Shown here: positions 9,098 to 20,390 of the stretch, piece by piece
Layout: each line of letters starts with the position of its first letter
How positions within the stretch are numbered: the stretch's first letter is position 1
Source of the DNA: Micromonospora tulbaghiae
Lineage (GTDB): Bacteria; Actinomycetota; Actinomycetes; Mycobacteriales; Micromonosporaceae
Reading direction: 5' to 3'
Length of the DNA: 64,000 bases
Assembly (NCBI RefSeq): GCF_900091605.1
Contig: NZ_FMCQ01000009.1
Coordinates: forward strand, 62,001-126,000
Position numbers and translations under genes: made by a program
The notes under the pieces: generated by a model
Told to the model about the DNA's origin: nothing
What the model saw: the letters and a program-made list of their open reading frames with translations, nothing else
Databases searched by the model: none

Positions 9098-10042
9098 TCA
9101 GGTCACCCGCTGCCCGGTGGCCCGAACGGCGACGTCGGTCATCGACAGGGCCGTGACCTGTTCCGGGGCGAACCAGGCGGCCCGTGCGGTCGAGCCTCCC
9201 GCCAGCTCCGTCACCACCGCGTCGGTCGGCGCGTCCACGCGTACCCGGTAGATCACCCGGACGCCGTGCCAGTCCAGCGGGCGGCCCTCCGGACCGAGCG
9301 CGGCCGGGTTGTGCAGGTTGTCCACGGCGATCAGGTCGACCACCCGGCCCAGCTGCCCGGCCTCCTCGACCAGCTCACGCAGCAGCCCGGCGGCGGGCTG
9401 CTCGCCGTGGTCGGTGCCACCCCCGGGCAGGTGCCAGCGGCCCGCGCCCGGATAACCGTCGGCGATCATGGTGAGCAGCACCCGGTCGGCGGGATCCGTG
9501 ACCAGCCCGTACGCGGCGAAGCGCTGCCGGCGGTCGGCGGCCGGACCGGCCGGTTCGGCGGGCAGGCCCCGGGGCATGTCGGCCGGCAGCGGGGACACCG
9601 GCAGGCCGAGCAGCTCGGCGGTGAACACCATCAGCGGGAGGCCGGCGGCCTCCTCCGGGGTGAACCAGCCCACCTCGTCGGTACCACCGGCCGGTTCGGG
9701 TCGCAGCCGCCCGCCCCGCGCCTCGACCTCGAAGATCAACCGGTCGGTGTGCATCGCGACGTCCTCGGCGCGGAACGCGGCCACGTCGGCGACGGCGGCC
9801 CGGATCGCGCCGGGCGCCACGGTCAGCCCGGTCTCCTCGGCGAACTCGCGTACCACGGTGTCGGCCGGGTGCTCCGCGTGCTCGACGCCGCCGCCGGGCA
9901 ACTGCCACACCCCCGGGTACGGGCACCGCGCCGCGCCGCGCGCGAGCAACACCCGCCCCTCGGAGTCCCGCAGCATCCCGTAGGCCCCGACCCGCCGCCG
10001 CTGCTCCACAGCACCCTCCCCCGCCCGCGCGCCCCCGCGCAC
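9098..10042 (-). CDS. Tandem Nudix hydrolase (two Nudix domains)
   Basis: A 314-residue protein with two Nudix domains, about 16-150 and 172-312. The first Nudix box (GGVEHAE, then VVREFAEETGL) fits G-x5-E-x7-R-E-U-x-E-E-x-G-U exactly. The second (GGTDHGE ... LLRELVEEAGQ) deviates only in the last position. Nudix enzymes hydrolyse nucleoside diphosphates linked to another group; the substrate here is unknown. The neighbour upstream encodes the same two-domain layout, so the pair arose by duplication. The start could also be a little downstream at VEQRRRVGAYG. Confidence 0.85.
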   Translation of the reverse strand: MRGGARAGEGAVEQRRRVGAYGMLRDSEGRVLLARGAARCPYPGVWQLPGGGVEHAEHPADTVVREFAEETGLTVAPGAIRAAVADVAAFRAEDVAMHTDRLIFEVEARGGRLRPEPAGGTDEVGWFTPEEAAGLPLMVFTAELLGLPVSPLPADMPRGLPAEPAGPAADRRQRFAAYGLVTDPADRVLLTMIADGYPGAGRWHLPGGGTDHGEQPAAGLLRELVEEAGQLGRVVDLIAVDNLHNPAALGPEGRPLDWHGVRVIYRVRVDAPTDAVVTELAGGSTARAAWFAPEQVTALSMTDVAVRATGQRVT

Positions 10043-10057
10043 TCCCCGCGCCCCGCT

Positions 10058-10122
10058 CCGTCGATCATGAGGTTAGCGGCATCGAGGCGGGCATTTCGCG
10101 CCGTTAACTTCATGATCGACGG
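10058..10122. repeat. 65-bp inverted repeat (hairpin) between the two Nudix genes
   Basis: The arms are 23 bases each (10058-10080 and 10100-10122) around a 19-base loop. They match at 21 of 23 positions, with core GTCGATCATGA/TCATGATCGAC. The two exceptions are G-U pairs in an RNA read from the + strand, so that transcript can pair fully, whereas the other strand would have A-C mismatches. It is less GC-rich than its surroundings and occurs once in this window. It resembles a dispersed intergenic palindromic element rather than a simple terminator. Confidence 0.75.
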
Positions 10123-10156
10123 GGTGGGCGCACCGGGGTGGGGTCACGGGGTGGGG

Positions 10157-11104
10157 TCAGAGGAGGTGGGCGGCCTGGACTGCTTCGGCTGTCACCTCGG
10201 TGAGACGGTCGGTGGGGAGGGCACCGAGTTCCTCCCGGCGGAACCAGCGGGCCTCGCAGGTGGAGCCGCCGACGTCGGCCACGGTGGGCGGCGCGGGCTG
10301 GTCGACGACCACCCGGTAGAAGGCGCGTACGCCGTGCCAGTCGATCGGGTAGCCCTCCGGGCCGAGCGAGGCGGCGTCCCGGTGGCTGGCCACCCCGAGC
10401 AGCTCGACGAGACGGCCGGTCTGGCCGGTCTCCTCGACCAGTTCCCGGATCAGCGCCGCGCCCGGCTGCTCGCCGTAGTCGGTGCCGCCGCCGGGCAGGT
10501 GCCAGCAGCCGGCGCCGGGGTAGCCGTCGGAGACCCGGGTCAGCAGCACGCGCTCCTCCGGGTCGGTCACCACCGCGTACGCGGCGAAGCGCTGCGCCCG
10601 GTGCAGCCCGTCCGGGCCGGGGACGGCATAGAACGAGGGGAACTCGGGTACCTCCTCCGGCACGATGTCGTCGGTGGAGGTGGGCAGGCCCAGGGCACGC
10701 GCGGTGAACGACCGCAGCGGCAGCTCCCGGGCCTCGTCGAGGGTGAACCAGCGGGCCAGGTCGGTCGGGCGGTCGACCCGCTCGGTGAGCGTCCCGCCGC
10801 GGACCGACACGGTGTAGAGCAGCCGGTCGGTGTGGATCGTGATGCGCCGCTCCGGCAGCGCCCGCATGTCGGCGAGCACGTCCTGGAGGCCGGCGACCGC
10901 CACCGAGAGCCCGGTCTCGGCCGCGGTCTCCCGTACGACTGTGTGTTTGGGGTCCTCACCGTGGTCGACAGCTCCTCCGGGGAGCGACCAGGTGCCGGGG
11001 GTGCCGGAGCGCTCCGATGCGCGGACCAGCAACACTCGGCCGTTTGAATCAGCACAAACTGCGTATGCCGCGATCCTGCGGAGCGGCTCCAGCGAGGTGG
11101 TCAC
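10157..11104 (-). CDS. Tandem Nudix hydrolase, paralogue of its neighbour
   Basis: A 315-residue protein with two Nudix domains, about 8-145 and 170-312. The first box (GGAVDHGE ... VVRETAAETGL) has Ala in place of the first Glu of the E-E pair, so metal binding there may be weakened. The second (GGTDYGE ... LIRELVEETGQ) keeps all acidic residues. Layout and many segments match the gene at 9098-10042, such as the GYPGAG-WHLPGGGTD and IDWHGVR/LDWHGVR regions. GTG 11104 was taken as start because conserved sequence begins right after it; the ribosome site is weak. It is divergent from the PspC gene at 11249. Confidence 0.83.
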   Translation of the reverse strand: MTTSLEPLRRIAAYAVCADSNGRVLLVRASERSGTPGTWSLPGGAVDHGEDPKHTVVRETAAETGLSVAVAGLQDVLADMRALPERRITIHTDRLLYTVSVRGGTLTERVDRPTDLARWFTLDEARELPLRSFTARALGLPTSTDDIVPEEVPEFPSFYAVPGPDGLHRAQRFAAYAVVTDPEERVLLTRVSDGYPGAGCWHLPGGGTDYGEQPGAALIRELVEETGQTGRLVELLGVASHRDAASLGPEGYPIDWHGVRAFYRVVVDQPAPPTVADVGGSTCEARWFRREELGALPTDRLTEVTAEAVQAAHLL

Positions 11105-11143
11105 GGGAGCAAATTCTCCCCGGACCGGGTTACCGAGATCGAA

Positions 11144-11165
11144 AAGAGTCAGATTCCTGACTCTT
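11144..11165. promoter_or_regulatory. Inverted repeat AAGAGTCAG-n4-CTGACTCTT in a divergent promoter region
   Basis: A perfect 9-bp inverted repeat with a 4-base spacer lies between the divergent Nudix (start 11104) and PspC (start 11249) genes, in the least GC-rich part of the gap. It could be an operator for either gene. No candidate regulator is obvious. Confidence 0.45.
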
Positions 11166-11248
11166 GGCTGGCGCCTCAGGGATGGGTCAGGGTAAGTGTC
11201 CGGGCGGTCACCGAGGTCGACCGTCGCGGCGCGCGGGACCGTTGACAC

Positions 11249-11641
11249 ATGACCTCTCCGAACCCCTCCCAGGCTCCGTACAAGCAGCTCCGCCGGCCGG
11301 TCAGCGACCGCATGATCGCCGGTGTGGCGAGCGGCCTCGGCCGTTACTTCGCCGCCGACCCCACGCTGATCCGGGTGATCTTCGCGACCGCCACGCTGCT
11401 CACCGGCGGCGTCGCCGCGCTCGCGTACCCGATCATGTGGTTCCTGATGCCCGAGGAGCCGGACGGCGCGCCCGCCTGGCCGCATCCGCCGGGCACCGCG
11501 CCGGGCTGGCCGCCGGTCCCGCCGACGACGCCCGGCCCGTGGGTCCCGCCGGCTACGCCGGCCCCGCCGCGGACGCCGGCCGGGCCGGACGCCGGAGCGC
11601 AGGCGACCCGTCCGGACGCCGGCGCGCCGCCCGCGGCCTGA
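11249..11641 (+). CDS. Small PspC-domain membrane protein
   Basis: A 130-residue protein with a PspC domain at about 10-68 (KQLRRPVSDRMIAGVASGLGRYFAADPTLIRVIFATATLL, one to two membrane helices) followed by a Pro/Ala-rich cytoplasmic tail. It is the third PspC-containing protein in this window, after those at 2609 and 4036. It lacks the kinase and LiaF-like parts, so it is probably a membrane-stress accessory protein; function is otherwise unknown. It is convergent with guaA, six bases apart. Confidence 0.88.
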   Translation: MTSPNPSQAPYKQLRRPVSDRMIAGVASGLGRYFAADPTLIRVIFATATLLTGGVAALAYPIMWFLMPEEPDGAPAWPHPPGTAPGWPPVPPTTPGPWVPPATPAPPRTPAGPDAGAQATRPDAGAPPAA

Positions 11642-11647
11642 GCGGCG

Positions 11648-13204
<1,557 letters not shown>

Positions 13205-13284
13205 GTGCGCAAAGCCTACCGACAGTCACCGGCCGCGCGGACGCGCCCCGGCGGTGTGGCGGGATGAACCTGGCGGCGGTGCGC

Positions 13285-14967
13285 TCAGCGCAGCGCGGCC
13301 GGGGCGTGCGCGGGGACGGCCGGCCGCCGCGGCGGGACCGGCTCGACCCGGGTGTACGCCGACCCGAGCGCCGGACGCGGGTCCGCCTCGCCCTTGTTCG
13401 GCCAGTACGACATGGCCCGCTCGGCCTGCGCGGTGATCGTCAGCGACGGGTTGACGCCCAGGTTCGCCGAGACCGCCGCGCCGTCCACGACGTGCAGGCC
13501 CGGGTGGCCGTACACGCGGTGCCAGGGGTCGATGACGCCGTCGTCCGGCGTGGCGCCGATCACCGCGCCGCCGAGGATGTGCGCCGTCACGGGGATGTTG
13601 AACGGTTCGGTGACCGCCCCGCCGGGCGTGCCGCCGATCTCCTCGGCGAGCAGCCGGGCCGCCGTGTTGCCGGCCGGGATCCAGGTCGGGTTGGGCGCGC
13701 CGTGGCCGGGGCCGGAGACCAGCCGGCCCTTGCGGTAGCGGGTGGTCAGCGAGTTGTCGACCGACTGCATGACGAGCGCGATCACGGTGCGCTCGGACCA
13801 GCGGCGTACCGACAGCATCCGCGCCGCCAGCGCGGGCTGCCGGACGATGCTGCCCAGCCAGCGCCGGACCCGGCGGGGACCGCCGTCGACGAGCAGCGAC
13901 TGGAGCAGGCCCATCGCGTTGGAGCCCTTGCCGTAGCGGACCGGCTCGATGTGGGTCTGCGGGTCGGGGTGGAACGAGCTGGTGATCGCCACCCCCTCGG
14001 TGAAGTCGAGGCCGCGCCGGCGGGCCGCGCCGGGCGCCACCGAGGCGCCGAGGATGGCCTCGGAGTTGGTCCGGGTCAGCTCCCCCAGCCGGGGCGAGAG
14101 CGCCGGCAGCGCGCCGGTCGCCTTCATTCCGTGCAGCAGCCGCTGGGTGCCGAGCGCGCCGGCCGCGAAGACCACCTGGTCGGCGTGGATCACCTCGCGC
14201 CGCTTGCGGAACCAGGCGCCGGTGCGCTCGGTGTGCACCGCGTAGCCGCCGGCCGGGTCGGGGCGTACGGCGGTCACAGTGGTCAGCGGGTGCACCTGCA
14301 CACCGAGGCGCTCGGCCAGCCAGAGGTAGTTCTTCACGAGCGTGTTCTTGGCGCCGTGCCGGCAGCCGGTCATGCACGACCCGCAGTGGCTGCACCCGGT
14401 GCGGTCCGGCCCGGCCCCGCCGAAGTACGGGTCGGCCACCCGCTCGCCGGGGCGCCCGATGTGCACCCCGACCGGCGTCGGGTGGTAGGTGTGCGCCACC
14501 CCCATCCGCTCGGCCACCGCGCGCACGGCCTGGTCCGCGCGGGTGTCGATCGGGTACGTGGTGACGCCGAGCATCCGCTTCGCCTGGTCGTAGTGGCGGG
14601 CCAGCTCGTCGCGCCAGTCGGTGATGTCCCGCCACTGCGGGTCGGCGTAGAACGCGTCGAGCGGCTCGTAGAGCGTGTTCGCGTAGACCAGCGACCCGCC
14701 GCCGACCCCGGCGCCGGAGAGCACCAGCACGCCGCCGCCGGCCTTGCGGTCGGCCGAGCGCAGCAGCGTGATCCGCTGGAGCCCGAAGCAGCCGAGCCGG
14801 GGCGCCCAGAGGAACCGCCGCGCCCGCCAGGACGTACGCGGGAACTCGTCGTCGGCGAAGCGCCGCCCGGCCTCCAGCACGCCGACCGAGTAACCCTTCT
14901 CGGCCAGCCGCAGCGCGGTGACGCTGCCGCCGAACCCGGACCCGATGACGACCACGTCGTAGCGCAT
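13285..14967 (-). CDS. GMC-family FAD oxidoreductase (ChoD-like) with cysteine cluster
   Basis: A 560-residue flavoprotein. The N-terminal dinucleotide-binding loop is VVIGSGFGGSVTALRLAEKG, followed by GAGVGGGSLVYANTLYEP, and the C-terminal GMC part has FNIPVTAHILGGAVIG and VVDGAAVSANLGVNPSLTITA. It resembles the actinobacterial enzymes annotated as cholesterol oxidase ChoD, and its place between guaA and guaB3 matches M. tuberculosis Rv3409c. A cluster C-x2-C-x2-C-x3-C (CSHCGSCMTGC) sits near residue 195 and looks like a ferredoxin-type iron-sulfur site, which classic cholesterol oxidases lack. The true substrate is uncertain; there is no signal peptide. Confidence 0.85.
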   Translation of the reverse strand: MRYDVVVIGSGFGGSVTALRLAEKGYSVGVLEAGRRFADDEFPRTSWRARRFLWAPRLGCFGLQRITLLRSADRKAGGGVLVLSGAGVGGGSLVYANTLYEPLDAFYADPQWRDITDWRDELARHYDQAKRMLGVTTYPIDTRADQAVRAVAERMGVAHTYHPTPVGVHIGRPGERVADPYFGGAGPDRTGCSHCGSCMTGCRHGAKNTLVKNYLWLAERLGVQVHPLTTVTAVRPDPAGGYAVHTERTGAWFRKRREVIHADQVVFAAGALGTQRLLHGMKATGALPALSPRLGELTRTNSEAILGASVAPGAARRRGLDFTEGVAITSSFHPDPQTHIEPVRYGKGSNAMGLLQSLLVDGGPRRVRRWLGSIVRQPALAARMLSVRRWSERTVIALVMQSVDNSLTTRYRKGRLVSGPGHGAPNPTWIPAGNTAARLLAEEIGGTPGGAVTEPFNIPVTAHILGGAVIGATPDDGVIDPWHRVYGHPGLHVVDGAAVSANLGVNPSLTITAQAERAMSYWPNKGEADPRPALGSAYTRVEPVPPRRPAVPAHAPAALR

Positions 14968-15107
14968 GGACGCATCATTACCGACGAGTAGCTATAGCGC
15001 CAACGAGGCTTTTTCGCACATCATGCAGAGCGCTCGATCGCCGGGATTCCCGCCGCTGCAACCCGTGGGCCGCCCCGGCGCGTCGAACTCCACGGGGAGG
15101 AACGAAC

Positions 15108-16208
15108 GTGACGAGACGACGCCTGCTGGGCCTGGCCGCACTGGTGGCCGCGCTGCTGGTGGCCACCGGAGCGGTGGTGACCACCCGGCTGGTGGCGAAC
15201 CGCCCGGCCGCCCCGGTCGCCGGCCCGACCACAGCGCCCCCGGCCCCGCCCACACCCGCCCCGACCACCGCCAGCCCGACGCCGCCGCCCGGCGCCGACC
15301 TGAAGGGCCCGCTCAACCTGCTGCTCGTCGGCGTCGACACCCGGGTCAGCATCCCCGGCTGGGAGCCGCACGCCGACGCCGTGCTGCTGCTGCACGTACC
15401 GGCCGGGCTGGACCGGGCGTACCTGTTCTCGCTCCCCCGCGACCTGGTCGTGGACATCCCCGCCTACCCGAAGGCCCGCTACCCGGGCGGGCGGACCAAG
15501 CTCACCCACGCGATGAGCTACGGCAGCCGGGTGCCGGGCGACAAGGCCCACCCCAGCACCGCCCAGGGGTACGAACTGCTGCGCACCACCGTCTCCCGCT
15601 ACACCGGGCTGCGCATCGACGCCGGGGCGGTGATCACGTTCGGCGGCTTCGACAAGCTGGTGGACACGCTCGGCGGGGTGGACCTCTACGTCGACCAGCA
15701 GGTCGCCTCCCGGCACCGCCGCCCCGACGGCACCATGCGGACCCTGACCGGCGGCGGGTACATCGGGCCGCAGATGGTCTACGAGAAGGGCACCCGGCAC
15801 CTGACCGGCTGGCAGGCGCTCGACTACGCGCGGCAGCGCTACACCGCGGGCGGCGACTACACCCGGCAGCGGCACCAGCAGCAACTGCTCCGGGCGCTGG
15901 CCCGCAAGATCGTCGACCAGGGCACCGCCCGCGACCCGCAGCGGGTCGAGCAGGTGGTGGCCGCGCTGGGCAGGACCCTGGTGTACGCCGGCGGCGACCG
16001 GAAGCTGATCGACTACGCGTACGCGCTGGGTGGCCTGCCGGCCGACCGGCTCACGCTCGTCGTGCTGCCCGGCGCCGGGGTGAGCAGCGGCGGCGCGTAC
16101 CGGGGTGAGCAGCTCAAGCCGCTCGGCCGCGACTTCCTCACCGCGCTGCGCGGCGGGCGGGCCGACGCGTTCCTGGCCGCCCACCCGTCGCTGCGGGTCA
16201 AGAACTGA
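15108..16208 (+). CDS. LytR-CpsA-Psr (LCP) family protein
   Basis: A 366-residue membrane-anchored enzyme of the family that transfers polymers (teichoic acid, arabinogalactan and similar) onto peptidoglycan. An N-terminal helix (5-27) is followed by a Pro/Thr-rich linker (32-64). The LCP domain (about 68-255) shows LLLVGVDTR, the HADAVLLLHV segment, FSLPRDLVVDIP, ITFGGFDKLVDTLGGVDLYV and DYARQRY with the basic residues that bind the phosphorylated lipid. A C-terminal domain follows. The start GTG 15108 has GGGGAGGA upstream. It is convergent with the M1 peptidase gene, four bases apart. Confidence 0.9.
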   Translation: MTRRRLLGLAALVAALLVATGAVVTTRLVANRPAAPVAGPTTAPPAPPTPAPTTASPTPPPGADLKGPLNLLLVGVDTRVSIPGWEPHADAVLLLHVPAGLDRAYLFSLPRDLVVDIPAYPKARYPGGRTKLTHAMSYGSRVPGDKAHPSTAQGYELLRTTVSRYTGLRIDAGAVITFGGFDKLVDTLGGVDLYVDQQVASRHRRPDGTMRTLTGGGYIGPQMVYEKGTRHLTGWQALDYARQRYTAGGDYTRQRHQQQLLRALARKIVDQGTARDPQRVEQVVAALGRTLVYAGGDRKLIDYAYALGGLPADRLTLVVLPGAGVSSGGAYRGEQLKPLGRDFLTALRGGRADAFLAAHPSLRVKN

Positions 16209-16212
16209 GGCG

Positions 16213-17670
16213 CTACAGCGCCTTCGGGGCGGGCGGACGCTCGGTGCCGTACAGCCACGGGTCGAAGACCTTCGCCAGCTTCTTGCCGGTGATCCGCTCG
16301 GCCAGCGCCACGAAGTCGGCTGTGGTGGCGTTGCCGTTCTTCCGCTCCGCCGCCCAGGTGCGCAGGATGGTGAAGAACGCGGTGTCGCCCACCGCCACCC
16401 GCAGCGCGTGCACGGTCATCCCGCCCCGGTCGTAGACCGAACGGCTGAACAGGTTGGCGACGCCCGGCTTGCCCGGCGGCGTACGCCACACCTGACCGCC
16501 GGCGTTCGCGTACTTCTGCTCGAACGAGCGCTGCACGGTGGTCGAGCCGTCGTGCTCGGCCCACAGCCACTCGGCGTACGTGGCCAGCCCCTCGTTGAGC
16601 CAGATGTCCTGCCAGCGCTGGATCGACACGCTGTTGCCGTACCACTGGTGGGCCAGCTCGTGCGCCACCACGCCGGTGTTGTCGCCCTGCCGGAAGAAGC
16701 TCGCCGAATAGACCGGGCGGCTCTGCGTCTCCAGCGCGTACCGGATCCGATCGTCGGCGACCACCACGCCGCCGTACGCGTCGAAGGGGTACGGCCCGAA
16801 GACGCTCTCCAGGTAGTCGGCGACCTCGACCGTACGCGCGATCGACCGGTCCGGCGCGCCCTGCGCCACCTGCGTGGTGACCGCGCTGTAGACCGGCCGT
16901 CCCTTGTGCTCCCCGGTGGTGACCCGGAACTTCCCGATCGCCACGGTGGTCAGGTAACTGGCCGTCGGCGCGGTCTCCGACCACTTCCAGGTGGTCCAGG
17001 CACCGCTTGTCGACCTGCCCTTCGGCACGCCGTTGGAGACCGCCGTCAGTCCCTTCGGGACGGTGATCTCCATGTCGTAGGTGGCCTTGTCCGACGGGTG
17101 GTCGTTGACCGGGAACCAGGTGCTCGCCGACTCCGGCTGACCGAGCGCGATCGCCCCGTCGGTCGTGTGCAGCCAGCCACCCTCGCCCAGCGCCTCGGTA
17201 CGCAGCGGCTCCGGCCGGCCGTCGTACCGGATCTCGGCGGTGAAGCCGTTGCCGGAGGTCAGCCCGATGGCCGGGGTGATCACCAGCTCGTCCTCGGTAC
17301 GGCTGTGCCGGGCGGCGGTGCCGTCCACTGTCACCGACCGGACGGTCAGCCCGGCCAGGTCCAGGTTGAACGCGGACAGGTCGGCGGTCGCGGTGGCCCG
17401 CAGCGTGGTGGTGCCGCTGAGCTTGTCGGTCTCCAGGTCGTAGCGCACCTTGACCGTGTAGTGCGCGACGTCGTACCCGCCGTTGCCGTAGCTCGGGAAG
17501 TACGGATCGCCCGCCCCGGCGGCGCCCGGTGCGAAGCTGCGCGAGGTCGCCGGCGCCGGGCCGGCCGGGGACGACGGACCCGGGTCCGGCTCGGCCGAAC
17601 CGCAGCCGGCCACCAGCAGGGTGCCGCAGGTCAGCAACCCGAGCCGTCGTCGTGCGCCGCGCCGCGTCAT
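16213..17670 (-). CDS. M1-family zinc metallopeptidase lipoprotein (copy 1)
   Basis: A 485-residue exported aminopeptidase-like protein. The signal sequence ends in lipobox VAGC with Cys23. The M1 N-terminal beta domain covers about 55-235, and the catalytic domain has HELAHQW with zinc ligands His337, His341 and Glu360 (HEXXH-x18-E). The exopeptidase-type substrate loop is represented by FPVNDHPSDKATYDM upstream. It lacks the large C-terminal ERAP-like domain of cytosolic aminopeptidase N, so it is a short secreted form. The adjacent gene is a close paralogue. The substrate is unknown; a role in external peptide use is likely. Confidence 0.92.
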   Translation of the reverse strand: MTRRGARRRLGLLTCGTLLVAGCGSAEPDPGPSSPAGPAPATSRSFAPGAAGAGDPYFPSYGNGGYDVAHYTVKVRYDLETDKLSGTTTLRATATADLSAFNLDLAGLTVRSVTVDGTAARHSRTEDELVITPAIGLTSGNGFTAEIRYDGRPEPLRTEALGEGGWLHTTDGAIALGQPESASTWFPVNDHPSDKATYDMEITVPKGLTAVSNGVPKGRSTSGAWTTWKWSETAPTASYLTTVAIGKFRVTTGEHKGRPVYSAVTTQVAQGAPDRSIARTVEVADYLESVFGPYPFDAYGGVVVADDRIRYALETQSRPVYSASFFRQGDNTGVVAHELAHQWYGNSVSIQRWQDIWLNEGLATYAEWLWAEHDGSTTVQRSFEQKYANAGGQVWRTPPGKPGVANLFSRSVYDRGGMTVHALRVAVGDTAFFTILRTWAAERKNGNATTADFVALAERITGKKLAKVFDPWLYGTERPPAPKAL

Positions 17671-17758
17671 CGCCTCGATCCCTCCCGGGCCCGTTCGGCG
17701 GCCCCGCCCACGGGCCGCTCCGACCGCGGCAGCCTACCCAGCGGCGGTCACGTGTGCG

Positions 17759-19153
<1,395 letters not shown>

Positions 19154-19241
19154 CCGGCGAGCCTAGACGCGCGGCGGCGCGGGCGGGGCCGGAACACGTC
19201 CGCGCCGCCGCCCGCGCCGTCACGCGGTGCTCAGCCGGTGC

Positions 19242-20360
19242 TCAGCGGTCGAGGACCAGCCCGACCTTCTGGAACTCCTTCAGGTCGCGGTAGCCGCACT
19301 TGGCCATCGCCCGGCGCAGGCCGCCGAAGAGGTTGAGCTGGCCGTCCGGCTCGTCGGCCGGGCCGAACAGCAGCCTCTCCATCGAGCCGAGCGGCTCGCC
19401 GGCCACCTCGAACGCGCCCCGGGGCAGCGACGGGTGGCTGGCCGCGGAGTGCCACCAGGCGCCGCCGGCCGGTGCCTCCTCGCAGAGCGAGAGCGGCTCG
19501 CCGAGCATCACCGCGTCCGCGCCGCAGCCGAGCGCCTTGGCGATGTCACCGGAGGTCTGCATGTCGCCGTCGGCGATCAGGTGCACGTACCGGCCGCCGG
19601 TCTCGTCCAGGTAGTCGCGGCGGGCCGCGGCCGCGTCGGCGATGGCGGTGGCCATCGGCACCCGGATGCCGAGCACCGACTCGGTGGTCGACCAGTCGTC
19701 GCCGCCGATGCCCACGATCACGCCGGCCGCGCCGGTACGCATCAGGTGCAGCGCGGTCTTGTAGTCGGTGCAGCCGCCGACGACGACCGGCAGGTCGAGG
19801 TCGGCGATGAACTCCTTGAGGTTCAACGGCTCGTCGGTGGTCGAGACGTGCTCGGCGGAGACGAGCGTGCCCTGGATGACCAGGATGTCCACACCGGCGT
19901 CGAGGATCACCGGGGCCAGCGCCAGCGTGTGCTGCGGGGAGACCCGCACCGCCACCGTGCCGCCGCCCTCGCGCAGCTCACGCACCCGCTCGGCGATCAG
20001 GTCGGGGCGGATCGGCTCGGCGTAGACCTCCTGGAGGCGCTTGGTCGCCCGCGCGTCCTCGTCGAGGCCGGCCAGCTCCTCCAGGATCTTGGCCGGGTTC
20101 TCGTACCGGGTCCAGAGGCCCTCGACGTTGAGCACGCCGAGGCCGCCGAGCTGGCCGAGCCGGACGGCGGAGGCGGGGCTCATGGTCGCGTCCGAGGGGT
20201 GCGCGACGCACGGGATGCCGAACTGGTACGCGTCGAGCTGCCACGCGGTGGAGACGTCGTCGACGTCCCGGGTGCGGCGGCTCGGCACGATGGCGATGTC
20301 GTCCAGGTGGTAGCCGCGCTGCGCGGTCTTGCCCAGCCCGATCTCGACCACGTCACGCAT
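19242..20360 (-). CDS. guaB3: GuaB3-family IMP dehydrogenase-related protein
   Basis: A 372-residue protein of the actinobacterial GuaB3 family, related to IMP dehydrogenase but without CBS domains. It begins MRDVVEIGLGKTAQRGYHLDDIAIVPSRRTRD and has the barrel segments VVVGGCTDYKTALHLMRTGAAGVIVGIGGDD and LIADGDMQTSGDIAKALGCGADAVMLGEP. The mononucleotide loop differs from that of GuaB; family members have been linked to purine metabolism, with GMP reductase activity reported for some. It follows guaB by 30 bases, so the two form an operon. Confidence 0.93.
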   Translation of the reverse strand: MRDVVEIGLGKTAQRGYHLDDIAIVPSRRTRDVDDVSTAWQLDAYQFGIPCVAHPSDATMSPASAVRLGQLGGLGVLNVEGLWTRYENPAKILEELAGLDEDARATKRLQEVYAEPIRPDLIAERVRELREGGGTVAVRVSPQHTLALAPVILDAGVDILVIQGTLVSAEHVSTTDEPLNLKEFIADLDLPVVVGGCTDYKTALHLMRTGAAGVIVGIGGDDWSTTESVLGIRVPMATAIADAAAARRDYLDETGGRYVHLIADGDMQTSGDIAKALGCGADAVMLGEPLSLCEEAPAGGAWWHSAASHPSLPRGAFEVAGEPLGSMERLLFGPADEPDGQLNLFGGLRRAMAKCGYRDLKEFQKVGLVLDR

Positions 20361-20390
20361 GGGGGACTCCAGGTGGTTGGGGGTGGTGGG

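Noticed and set aside
7820..11047. Very long open frame (1075 codons) on the + strand over pssA and the Nudix genes
   Set aside because: It is antisense to three well-supported genes and its translation is low-complexity Arg/Gly/His sequence typical of shadow frames in GC-rich DNA.
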